From: Silene latifolia
Taxonomy: Eukaryota; Streptophyta; Magnoliopsida; Caryophyllales; Caryophyllaceae
Assembly (NCBI RefSeq): GCF_048544455.1
Contig: NC_133538.1
Coordinates: 150,244,422 to 150,308,421 of the forward strand
DNA: 64,000 bases
Direction of reading: 5' to 3'
Shown: positions 1 through 9,740 of the stretch, piece by piece
Layout: every line of letters begins with the position of its first letter
How positions within the stretch are numbered: position 1 is the stretch's first letter
Notes under the pieces: model-generated
What the model was told of the DNA's origin: nothing
Seen by the model: the letters and a program-made list of their open reading frames with translations, nothing else
The model's database searches: none
Made by a program: the position numbers and the translations under genes

Positions 1-490
1 CTTGTAGGTGTTGTAAAGTCTAACCGACTCGGCTCCGAGATGTAAGTTTCCCTAGGAATTGGTTTATCATGCTTGTAGTCTAATAGGAAGAATTAGTCGA
101 TGTGTAGGTGTTGTAAAGTCACAAATGACTCGGCTCCGGGACCCAAATCTTCTTATGAACTATATGACATGAATTAACTTAAAATCCAACAATAATAAAT
201 TGCTTGCATCTATATAACTCATTTATGCCATCTTACCATGATTCCCCTATGATCCTATGACATCCTAGTATCTTTATTAATTGTTTAAATCTCTTAATTT
301 ATTGCTTGTTTTATTCCATTGCCTTCTTTAGTTTAGAATCATCAACCCAAACCAATTGTGATAACCCCAAGTACAACTACGATTAGATTGAACAATTTGA
401 GTACCCCCATCATGTGGATCGACCCCGACTTGCTTGCTATGCTAGTAGTTGGGTATAAATGTGTTTGATGGCGGAAAACGACCTGCTCCA
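1..490 (+). repeat. E1: 3' part of the 5' LTR of an Athila-like Ty3/gypsy element
   Basis: The segment ends in CA just before a primer binding site at 497-514, as an LTR should. It resembles the R/U5 part of the E2 LTRs (around 3482-3600 and 13120-13260), sharing 'gtaggtgttgta' and 'ggctccggga' blocks, and the reverse complement of the E5 LTR (45480-45560). Two imperfect copies of the 'gtaggtgttgtaaagtc...actcggctccg' block lie at about 4-42 and 103-141, so this LTR has an internal duplication the other copies lack. The LTR start lies left of the window. Confidence 0.75.
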
Positions 491-496
491 TCAAAA

Positions 497-514
497 TGGC
501 GCCGTTACCGGGGA
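497..514 (+). other. E1 primer binding site, Asp-tRNA type
   Basis: The 18 bases tggcgccgttaccgggga lie 6 bases after the LTR end. Athila and Tat type elements commonly use a site complementary to the 3' end of an Asp tRNA, of the form tggcgccgttgccgggga. One base differs here. The family knowledge is general; the sequence match is seen directly. Confidence 0.8.
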
Positions 515-693
515 TGGTGTTGTGTTTTTGAATTGTTCTTTTGTCTATTTTTAGTTGTGCTTCTTCTTGAGGAGCCTTGGTTCCTTTGGTATTTCGTTTC
601 TTGTGCTTTAACCTTGAGGAACTTGTTCCTCAAGTTTCATTTTTACCGTTTTATTGTAGTTTTCATGTTTGTAGTTGTATCTTTATCTTGGCT

Positions 694-2088
694 ATGATGA
701 TGACCCACGAGTTGGTACATGGAGTATGTGGTGGATCATTTGAGTATAACTACAATGGATGTGGGGAGTTTGAGGAGCAAGTCAACACAAACCTACCTTA
801 CTACTCATACAATGAAAATCCTAACTACTACCCCAACTTTCCCCACCAAAATCACCACACCCATTATCCACAACAACCACCCACCCAAAACTCACTTTAC
901 AACCAATTCCAAATGCCACAATATGAGCACTTTCACACCCACCCACAACAAAAAGATAACCCCAACTTTGAAATTCAAAATATGGTTCTCCAAATGATGG
1001 GAGATCAACAAAATTTCTTCAAACAAGTTTTAGAGGAGAGCCAAAATAGGGACAATGTTCTTCAAAGCATTGTTACCCATGGTGAGGAGTTGGCAATTCA
1101 AATTGCCCAAATGAAGGAAGCCCAAGTAACTACTCCTCACCATTCCTTAGACATTGATCATGAATACGAGTTTGAAGGAGTTACATTTGATGAGAAGTGG
1201 GAGGAGTCAATCTCTTTGAGCTCTTGTAAGTATGAAAGTGTGGTATTTGATGAGGAAGATATGAGGTTGAGTAAGCCAGATACTCTTAACCTTTGTGAGT
1301 ATGAGGGTGTGTCATTTGATGTGGACATTAAGGTGTTGGAAAAAGAGCTGATAAGGAGGAGTGAAGCCCTTATCTATGATTCGTATAGAGATAGCGATGA
1401 TGACAAACCTATGGATGAATCTTATGCGGAACATGTGTCTTACAATGACTTATGGAATGAAGAAGAGGAATTGAGTTATGATACTGCCTCACATGAGGAA
1501 CCCATCCTTGAGAAGTTTGAGGTATGCTTCCATGAAGAAGATGAATGTCTCTTTTCTATTGACCATAAAGACCTTTTCGCAGCCACCATGGAAACTATGA
1601 TTGTTGGAGATGATATGGTAAACCTTTTCCAAAAGGTCAAATTGTTGTATAAAAGGTACTTGGTGGAGAAGCTCATGAACAAAGCTATAAATGAGCTTAC
1701 TTGTGGAGGCTTGGCACCCACAATCTCAATTCCTAAGCTATACCGTCATCAATGCTATGAGAATTCTCCTTCTACTCTTGAAGGATTGATAAATCAAAAT
1801 GTTATCATCATCACCATATTTGAGGGAGACGGGAGAGAATGGAAGCCTCCAGATGACAAGAATTTTAAGCTTGCTAATTTGGAGAGCCAAAAAGGCTATG
1901 ATGAAAAGGCCATGGTGAAGGGGAGAAATTTCAATGAAAAACCCCTTGTGGAGGATTGGCTCTATTCCATTTTGAAGTGGCCATGGTTTTATCTTTGCTT
2001 ATTTGAGGATTGTGCTCAAGCCTTTGACCGGTTATTGAGAGCATTGAGCAACATGGACAACATCAATAACCATGTCAACAAGGAATGA
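694..2088 (+). CDS. Unrecognised 464-aa ORF in the gag-pol position of a non-autonomous Athila-like element
   Basis: The frame is open from 577, but I place the start at the ATGATGATG at 694: it gives a protein beginning MMMTHELVHG, and the 39 residues before it look like translated leader. I do not recognise the protein. Visible parts: a low-complexity N-terminal third rich in Asn, Tyr, His, Pro and Gln (residues about 20-100); a helical, Gln-rich stretch (about 100-150); three imperfect acidic repeats of the type YE(G/S)V(S/T/V)FD (about 160-215); a long acidic middle; and a C-terminal part with QAFDRLLRALSN. There is no CCHC knuckle, DTG/DLG protease motif, RT or integrase. It lies between the primer site and the 'tttggtggagtcctccct' block that follows the pol remnant in E2 and the protease in E5, so it replaces gag-pol. 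Its C-terminus resembles the end of the E5 gag-protease ORF (QAFDYFYKVLSNINN). It has no stop or frameshift, unlike most retroelement genes here. Confidence 0.6.
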   Translation: MMMTHELVHGVCGGSFEYNYNGCGEFEEQVNTNLPYYSYNENPNYYPNFPHQNHHTHYPQQPPTQNSLYNQFQMPQYEHFHTHPQQKDNPNFEIQNMVLQMMGDQQNFFKQVLEESQNRDNVLQSIVTHGEELAIQIAQMKEAQVTTPHHSLDIDHEYEFEGVTFDEKWEESISLSSCKYESVVFDEEDMRLSKPDTLNLCEYEGVSFDVDIKVLEKELIRRSEALIYDSYRDSDDDKPMDESYAEHVSYNDLWNEEEELSYDTASHEEPILEKFEVCFHEEDECLFSIDHKDLFAATMETMIVGDDMVNLFQKVKLLYKRYLVEKLMNKAINELTCGGLAPTISIPKLYRHQCYENSPSTLEGLINQNVIIITIFEGDGREWKPPDDKNFKLANLESQKGYDEKAMVKGRNFNEKPLVEDWLYSILKWPWFYLCLFEDCAQAFDRLLRALSNMDNINNHVNKE

Positions 2089-2163
2089 GTTTGGTGGAGT
2101 CCTCCCTCAAACCACCATTTGTAAGATATCTTATCCTTTTACTTTGCATTGCATTTACACTTG
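2089..2163 (+). other. E1 post-ORF segment and left target duplication of E2
   Basis: The 'tttggtggagtcctccct' block also follows the pol remnant of E2 (near 7397) and the protease ORF of E5 (near 42030, minus strand). Positions 2159-2163 (ACTTG) are the left copy of the E2 target duplication, matched at 13577-13581. Confidence 0.8.
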
Positions 2164-2510
2164 TGATGTGACCATAATTAGAGCATATTTAGTCCCCGAA
2201 TTAGCCTTGTTCCATGCTTTTTAGTGCATATTTGGGTCATTTATTGTCTTTAGTCCTTTGTTTTGCATATTCTTTGAGGTTTTGTTTCCTTGGTAGGAAA
2301 GGAGTGCAAACCTTGCATTTTTATGGCAAAATGAAGCTAAATTGATTGAATTCAATGACTAAGCATCAAAGAGAAGACAAGATTAGAAGGCCTTTGTACA
2401 TATTATAGTAGACGGGCAATGATGGGAAAGATCCTTGCATCCCCGAGGAAATCCTCAAGGATTTTATGAAGAAAAAGGAAGAAAAGAAGAAAGAAAGAAG
2501 CTGTAAGACT

Positions 2511-2676
2511 ATCCGAGCGGATTGTCCACAATACGCTCGTCCAGCAACCACAATCTGAGCGTCTCCCCCTGTAGACGCCCGTCCAAAACACCCCAAATCC
2601 GCCCGTCTTCCCCATCTGGACGCCCGTCCAGAATCACCAGAATCCGCCCGTCCCGTGCCCTGGACGCCCGGATTCT
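2511..2676 (+). repeat. CpG-rich motif array in the E2 5' LTR
   Basis: About eight copies, in both orientations, of a degenerate unit of the form ATCCGNNCGTC (reverse complement GACGNNCGGAT), for example atccgcccgtc, ggacgcccgtcc and ggacgcccggatt. Surrounding LTR sequence is AT-rich, so the block stands out. It lies 165-330 bp upstream of the LTR TATA box. Function unknown. Confidence 0.7.
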
Positions 2677-2838
2677 CTAACAGCTATTTCGTCTTCTACA
2701 AGCTTCAAAGAAGGATGCGCATATTTTTCTAAGACCGGCGAAAAGGAGACCAGAATCTCCCGAGAGACCGTCGATTCCTCAAGGACTTAATCGTCATTTA
2801 AGCCTTTAGTAACCCTAATTTATGTTACTAATCCCCAC

Positions 2839-2846
2839 TATAAATA
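2839..2846 (+). promoter_or_regulatory. Putative TATA box of the E2 5' LTR
   Basis: TATAAATA in the context 'ccactataaatacccc'. It is conserved in the 3' LTR at 12476-12483. Position in the LTR middle suits a retrotransposon core promoter. Confidence 0.65.
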
Positions 2847-3943
2847 CCCCCATTAGGCTAATTAGAAGAGCATGTTCTTCTTAGCAATCTCTAGTGTAGT
2901 TAATATGAATCAAATCTCTCTTTAATCTTATAATCAACATTTAATCAAGTTTTAATACAAGTTTCATTTCCTTAATCTCTCTCTTGTTCATCCTTTGTTT
3001 TGGGTAATTGAAGATTATTTGGGTTATTATTGTGAGATGGACAACCTTCCAATCTATCATCAAGTACTTCTATTATTCTTTGCTTTATTATTGGAATCAT
3101 TAGTAGGTATAATTCTCTTAATCCCTTTTTAATTATTGTTAATCACTTTCATTTATTCATCATGTTTTACTTTGTTGGTATGATTGACAACCTTGCTAGC
3201 ATGTTCAACATGATAATGAGTGAGTAGTTTCCTTAGCTAGGGTTAATGGGTAATTAGGGGAAACCAATATGGAGGACGATTCATGCTTAAATTAATATGT
3301 TTTCATAGTTTATTTGCTTGCTTGTTGTGATCTCAACTTATGCACATGTTATGTTTGATGAAATGCGAGCCTATGAATCCTTGCATTTTTTACCCATCAC
3401 CTATCTTTTCAATGAGACTTGTAAGACATAAACCAACTCGAGTCTCATTAGACCATGCATATAGTTGAGTAGGGAAGATTAAGTCGACTCGTAGGTGTTG
3501 TACAATCTAATCGATTTGGCTTCGGGACTCAAACTTTCCTAGGATTGTAAGATATAAACCAACTTGATCCATCACAACAATAATTGCTTGCTTATAATTT
3601 GAGAATATGTTTGTATGATCAATTCCTATGAATCCCCTATGACCCCATGGCACCCTAGTGCCTTTTATCAATTATTTACATCCATTTCAATACATCTTGC
3701 TTGTTTACTTTTATTGCTATTTAGTTTAGTAATCTTCTATTTCAAACCCCAATTTGTGACACCCTTAGACACCACTAGTTGCAATAGAAAATATCATCTG
3801 AATTCCCGTCCCTTGGGATCCGACCTTACTTGCCTCTTTACTAATTGTTGAGTTGTTTGTGAAGTTATAAATTATGTTTTGGTCTAGGTGCTCCTAACGC
3901 CAAGTACCGAAAACTAAACCTCCATCGAGAGTCCGACCAAAAA

Positions 3944-3961
3944 TGATGCCGTTGCCGGGGA
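3944..3961 (+). other. E2 primer binding site, Asp-tRNA type
   Basis: tgatgccgttgccgggga lies 4 bases after the 5' LTR and matches the usual Athila/Tat site at all but two positions. The following leader closely resembles the E5 leader (reverse complement of 44980-45095), so E2 and E5 belong to one family. Confidence 0.85.
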
Positions 3962-4082
3962 CGGTGTTAACTTGATTTAGATTTTCTTATATTGTTATTA
4001 GTTGTGTCTTTCTTTGCCTTGGGGAATTAAAACTCCTCAAGGTTTGTTCTAACTATTTTCAAGTTGTTCGATATTTTGCAAG

Positions 4083-7000
4083 ATGGACCTTATAGATTGT
4101 TTTGTAGAGGACCACTTAAGTATACCTTTCTTCAAAGATCCCATGCAAGCATTGGAAGACTTGAAAGCAAGTGAGGCTAAAAATATGTATTGGGAATTGG
4201 AGGTAGATCTTTTTGAGGCCGCTCTAGCTAACAAAGAACTTACTCATGCACAATCCGAATTAGTACATAACATCCTTGTGGAAGCATGTCAACCTATAGA
4301 AGATGAGCAATCCATCCTAGAAGACATCTTACAAGAGCAAGAGGAATTCGTCATGAAATTCGAATGTCATGAGGTTGATGAGAATGAAGAACAAGTTGAA
4401 TATGCAATGAGAATGGAATGTCTAATGGAGATGGAGCAAATTCTCAATGAACCTCCAAAGGAGGAAAGTGAGGTACAAGCCCCTACTCTAAAACCCCTTC
4501 CCCCAAATTTGAAATATGCTTACCTTGATGAATCAAAGACCAAACCCGTGATTGTTAATGATAGACTTGATGAAAACCAATTGGGAAAATTGCTTGATGT
4601 GTTGAAACAACATGAGAAGGCTATAGGTTATAGTCTAGATGACCTTAAGGGGATAAGTCCCAACTTTTGCATGCATAGAATTCATCTACAGGAGGACCAT
4701 AGACCTACCATTCAACCTCAAAGAAGATTAAACCCCCACATACAAGAAGTTGTCAAAGGAGAGGTTATGAAATTGCTTGATGCGGGAATCATATATCCCA
4801 TATCGGACTCTTTTTGGGTTAGCCCCGTTCAAGTGGTACCTATGAAAGGAGGTACCACGGTGGTGACAAACGAAAAGAACGAGTTAATACCCACAAGGAA
4901 GATCACCGGTTGGCGTATGTGTATTAACTATCGAAAATTGAATTCCGCAACAAGAAAAGATCATTTCCCCCTACCATTCATTGACCAAATGCTTGAGTGG
5001 TTAGCCTCCAACAAGTTCTTTTGTTACCTTGACGGGTATTCGGGATTCTTCCAAATCCCTATACACCCGGATGACCAACATAAGACCACCTTCACATGCC
5101 CTTATGGTACTTTTCCATATAGGAGGATGCCTTTTGGCTTATGTAATGCCCACGCCACTTTCCAAAGATGCATGATGAGTGTCTTCTCTGACTACCTAGA
5201 GACCATAATGGAAGTCTTTATAGATGATTTTAGCGTTTATGGAAAGGACTTTGACTCATGTTTGCATAATCTCTCTTGTATTGCAAAATGTGAAGATGTT
5301 AGTCTTGTTTTAAATTGGGAAAAGTGTCACTTCATGGTCAATGAAGGAATTGTTTTGGGTCATTTAATCTCGAAAAAGGGCATCGAGGTCGATAAAGCTA
5401 AAGTTGAGGTGATAGAGAAACTCCCACCTCCCGTGAATGTTAGAGGGGTGAGAAGTTTTCTCCGTCACGCGGGTTTCTATCGCCGTTTCATATAAGATTT
5501 TTCAAAAATAGCGAAACCCCTCACTCAACTCTTACTTAAAGATGCCAAATTCCATTTCACTGATGAGTGTGTTGAAGCCTTTAGTAGAATCAAGGAAGCA
5601 CTAATCTCGGCACCGATCATTCAACCTCCAAATTGGAAACTACCGTTCGAGATTATGTGTGATGCTAGTAACTACGCCGTTGGAGCGGTTCTTGGCCAGC
5701 GGGTAGGAAGAGCTCTTCATGCCATCTATTATATAAGCAAGACTCTTGATCCCTTCCAAGTGAATTATGATACCACCGAGAAAGAGCTTCTTGCCATTGT
5801 CTATGCTTTGGACAAATTCCATTCCTACTTACTTGGATCCAAGGTGATTGTCTTTTCGGATCACCTTGCTCTCCAACATCTCTTGATAAAGAAGGAGGAA
5901 AAACCAAGGTTGTTGAGATGGATTTTGCGTCTTCAAGAATTCGACTTGGAGATAAGAGACAAGAAAGGAGCCGAAAATGTAGTGGCGGATCACTTGTCAA
6001 GGATCCGGTTTCATGATGAACAAGGAGAAACGCCGATCAATGACTCATTTCCCAACGATATCTTGATGGCCATTCAAACATAACTTGAAAGGCACATCAC
6101 CCCATGGTTTGCCGATTATGCAAACTATATCGTTGGAAGAGTACTCCCTCCAAATTTGAACTACAACCAAAGGAAGAGGTTCTTATCTGAAGTAAAAAGG
6201 TACTTTTGGGATGACTCAAACCTCTAAAAAGATTGTAGTGATGGGCTCTACCGGAGATGCATCCCTCAAAGGGAAGTCCAAGGAATATTGGAAGGATGTC
6301 ACTCATCAGCCTACGGTGGGCACCATGGAGCAAGGAGAACCATTGAAAAAATTCTTCAATCGGGCTTCTATTGGCCTACAATGTTCCAAGACACGAGCGA
6401 ATTCATCATTCATTGTGATGCTTGTCAAAGAACGGGGAATATCTCTTGGAGGAATGAAATGCCACAAAGGGGCATACTAGAGGTGGAGATCTTCGATGTT
6501 TGGGGGATCGACTACCAAGGTCCGTTTGTTACATCCAATGGGAATAAGTATATCCTTGTGGCCGTAGATTACGTCTCAAAGTGGGTGGAGGCAATTGCCA
6601 CTCCAAACGATGATGCAAAAACGGTCACACAAGCTCTTCAAGAAAATAATCTTCCCAAGATTTGGAGTTCGTAGAGCAATCATAAGTGATGGAGGAACAC
6701 ATTTTCATGAAAAGAAGCACGCATCTCTTTTGACCAAGTATGGTGTTCAACATAGAACCGGCTTGGGATACCACCCTCAAACAAGCGGTCAAGTTGAAGT
6801 TTCGAATAGAGAGATCAATCAAATTCTTGAGAAAGAGGTGAACAAGACCCGAAAGGATTGGAGCACAAAGCTTGATGACGCTCTTTGGGCTTATAGGACG
6901 GCCTAGGAGCCTCCCCTTATAAGCTTGTCTTTGGAAAAGCATGCCACTTGCCAATCGAATTGGAGTACAAAGCTTTTTGGGCAATCCGAGCACTTAACCT

Positions 7001-7378
7001 TGATCTCAAATTAAGAGGTCAAAAGAGGATGATTCAAATTCAAGAGTTGGAGGAATTCCGACTACAATCTTATGAGAATGCCAAGATCTACAAGGAAAGG
7101 ACAAGATTGCTCCATGACAAGAGGATTAAGCAAAAAGCCTTGCACAAAGGGGATAAAGTCCTTCTATTCAATTCCCCTATCGACTCTTTCCGGGAAAGTT
7201 GAACTCTAGATGGATGGGTCCCTATGTGATCACCGAAGTTGGAAAATATGGGGATTTTGAAATCAAGGCGGAAGATGGAAGTAAATTCAAGGTCATTGGT
7301 CAAAGATTGAAGCCATACTATGAGGGAGCATTTATTGGAGAGGTCATGGTCACCTACCTCAGGCCTCCTCATCCTTGA
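4083..7378 (+). pseudogene. pol: E2 pol remnant: reverse transcriptase, RNase H, integrase (no gag, no protease)
   Basis: The first open piece (4083-5495, 470 aa) begins with about 140 acidic residues of no recognised family and then runs into the RT connector (LKPLPPNLKYAYLDE) and RT. RT motifs: YRKLNSATRKDHFPLPF, YLDGYSGFFQIPI, FGLCNAHATFQ and the catalytic FIDD at residues 379-382. A TAA at 5493 ends this piece. RNase H follows ([23 protein letters not shown], from about 5655), then an HHCC zinc region and integrase core (GIDYQGPF, SDGGTHF, 6288-6906) with a frameshift near 6650. Stops also lie at 6080, 6224 and 6904, and another frameshift lies near 7195. The C-terminal integrase end is readable to the TGA at 7376. 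In an intact Athila, gag and aspartic protease precede RT; here the start codon lies where the E5 gag start lies, so the acidic N-terminus has replaced them. Confidence 0.9.
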
Positions 7379-7621
7379 AAGAATCATCAAAGGGAGAGTT
7401 TGGTGGAGTCCTCCCTAAACCACCACTTGTAAATATACTAACCCTCTAACTTGTATTTATAATTTTGTTGCATTTCCTTTTATCATAAAAATAAATTCTT
7501 TCTATGAGAGTAAGTGAGGGAGGGTCACTAATGAATTTTGAATGAAGGAAGGAACCAATTTTCAAGTGTGGGGAAGCTTTTATCGGAATCAAGGAAATCA
7601 AAAGAAATCCGCAGCAAGGAA
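7379..7621 (+). other. E2 spacer after pol
   Basis: It holds the conserved 'tttggtggagtcctccct' block (near 7397) and AT-rich sequence. No gene seen; the short ORFs here have no family features. Confidence 0.6.
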
Positions 7622-7945
7622 CCCGAGCGTCCAAAGAGAGAATCCGCTCGGATTGAACAAAGACGTCCATATTTATGAGAATCCGCTCGTCCTGCTACAA
7701 TTCGAGCGTCTGAAGACGAATCCGCTCGTCTTTTTGCCAGTGCATTTTAAGAAAAGTTCATGCCACAGAATCCGCCCATCTTTGAGAAAAGACGCTCGTC
7801 CTGCTCCAGAAAAGATGCTCGTCTTATGGTGCGTCAAATTTTTGCAAAAATTAGCTGTAAGAGAATCCGAGCGTCTTCCCTGGAATCCGCTCGTCCCAAA
7901 ATGACAGAATCCGAGCGTCTTGTGCCTGAGTCCGCTCGTCTTCCT
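7622..7945 (+). repeat. CpG-rich motif array upstream of E2 ORF3
   Basis: About thirteen units alternate between forms such as gaatccgctcgtc, gaatccgagcgtc and gacgctcgtcc, spaced roughly 15-35 bases apart. This is the same motif as in the E2 LTRs and in E5 at 41355-41756. The small ORFs crossing it (7542-7904, 7760-7972) translate the repeat and are not credible genes. Function unknown. Confidence 0.75.
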
Positions 7946-8028
7946 GCGTTATTCAATCCCAATTTTTCCTAATTTTAAAACACCCCACCACACAATTTGT
8001 GACACATCACCCTTCCTTCCACTTGTAT

Positions 8029-8036
8029 TATAAAAA
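8029..8036 (+). promoter_or_regulatory. Putative internal TATA box for E2 ORF3
   Basis: TATAAAAA in the context 'cttgtattataaaaaccc', 84 bases after the motif array and 157 bases before the ORF3 ATG. The arrangement (array, TATA, gene) repeats that of the LTR. No transcript evidence; this is an inference from position. Confidence 0.4.
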
Positions 8037-8192
8037 CCCACCTCCTTATGACTCCAAAGCATATCCCAAACACTCTTTCATTCCACAAAATCAAAAAGCC
8101 CCAAATTTCTAGGGTTTCAAAAGCAACATTCAATCCACAAAGAGCATCTTTATACTTTAACAAACCAAAAATTCCAGCTCAACAATCAAAGA

Positions 8193-9740
8193 ATGGCACC
8201 AAAGGGATCTTCCTTTAGGGATAGAAGAAGACCAAGTGTAAGAGGAAGCTCTTCTACCTCCCATATCAACACCTTAAGGAGGGAGCATGAGGAACTTGTG
8301 GATCTTACAAGGCTTGATGACTTCTGAAATGTTAAATTCGTCAATGATGTGCAAAGGCTCGTTTTTCACCGTCTTCTTCGTAAGAACATTCTCCCTACTA
8401 AGTTTTTATGTCATAGAACTTTAAGGAAACTTGGGATTTATCACCAAATGGAAACTCTTTTTGAGTTGTTTGGTCTCTCTACCCTTTTCCACATGCACGA
8501 GCAAACTTACCGATCCCTTGTGCTTGAATTTTTAAGCTTCTTGAAAATCACAACCTTGAATAAGACGATATGCATAAAATTTAGGTTGGAGAGTGTTTTA
8601 AGAATGATGACTCTAGTGAAATTTGCTAATGTGCTTGGTCTCGATGTCTCGCCTACCCGGACATCAAAACCGAAGAGATATAGTGTTGCACCCCTATGAA
8701 GGGCCATGACCGGCCGAGATTTCATGTACATCAAGGAGTGTCTAGCTTTCCACATTCAAAATCCTATTTTGAGACTTACTTACCGGTTCCTTTCCGGCAC
8801 TCTACTTGCTCGCCGAGACCCGACAATAATGAACGAACTTGACCTTGTGTTCATGGAGTCTTATCTCAATATCCAAGGAAGGGGTGGGTACCACTTTAAT
8901 GCGCCTCTTGTGCTACTGGAAAAATGGGCAAAGTTTAGGAACGGTGATGATGATGGGATGAAACACATTGTTAATGGAGGGCTCATTACAAAGTTTGCAA
9001 AGCATTTCAAACCGAAATTCAATGAGAATAATGAGTATGCTCCTCTTTCCGGAAATACAAGGATAAATGAAGACCTTCTTCTTATTCATCATCATTGGAT
9101 AACCCTTGAGGGGGTTGATAAAAGGGTTAAGTGGATTACAAAAGGAAATGACCCAATATACCTACCTATGACCGGACTACCAAGAATCTCACCAAGAAGG
9201 GGACCTTTATCACCAATCCCATCCTACCTCATCCCTCCAAACCCAACCCAAGCAAGGCAAGCACCACCACCTCCAAATCCCCAACAACAATAACAATAAG
9301 AGCAACAACCACAAGATGAGAAAATCAAAGTGCCTCCCTACCCTTTTTCATATCAACCGTACAACCACCCTAACCCCTTTATCCTTCCCCGTGATGACTT
9401 TGTAACGGGAATTATACAAGATTTGCACTTCCGACAATATGAAGCTACCATGGACAATTATTATGCGCTCTACCCTCAATACCACAATATGATTCAAAGG
9501 GGGAAGATTAGTGTGGAGGGAGCATTTCCCTCTTGGGGACAATTGGATATACTCTTCCCCAATTCAGAGAGGGAAAATGAAGGGGCAAACGGGTGACAAG
9601 AGAAAGGGAGCGACAAATCTTGCGGTGGGGATACGGTGGAGCTTGGTAGCGAAGAGGATGAGTTCATGGACTCGAATACAAGTGATGTATCCAAGGAAAT
9701 ATGGGACAATGATCTAGAGGGAGATGATGACGATCTCTAA
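8193..9740 (+). pseudogene. E2 Athila-type ORF3 (env-position ORF), broken
   Basis: It starts MAPKGSSFRDRRR at 8193 and can be followed to a TAA at 9738. In-frame stops lie at 8325 (TGA), 8697 (TGA) and around 9290, and a further TGA at 9595. Readable blocks include YHQMETLFELFGL, MTGRDFMYIKECLAF, RFLSGTLLARRD and VNGGLITKFAKHF, with a Pro/Gln-rich part and an acidic tail. The same protein is encoded by E5 at 40989-39358 (GKVFGLLKYDHF, VGNTLIARKGTNHF, VNGGLVTRLAKHF). From memory this matches the family called Athila ORF-1 in plant elements; its function is not known. It sits downstream of integrase where some LTR elements carry an env-like gene, but I see no convincing signal peptide or membrane segment. 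Confidence 0.8.

Larger units (their letters stand above)
2164..3939 (+). repeat. E2 5' LTR
   Basis: About 1776 bp, starting TGATGTGACC and ending GAGTCCGACCA. It is nearly colinear with 11797-13576 and differs by scattered substitutions and single-base indels. It holds a CpG-rich motif array (2511-2676) and a TATA box (2839-2846), so U3 reaches to about 2870. Confidence 0.92.

Noticed and set aside
7542..7972. Two ORFs between E2 integrase and ORF3
   Set aside because: They translate the CpG-rich motif array in two frames, with no conserved protein content.
8193..9740. Calling E2 ORF3 a true envelope gene
   Set aside because: It holds the env position, but no signal peptide, fusion segment or membrane anchor is visible; kept as an Athila-type ORF of unknown role.
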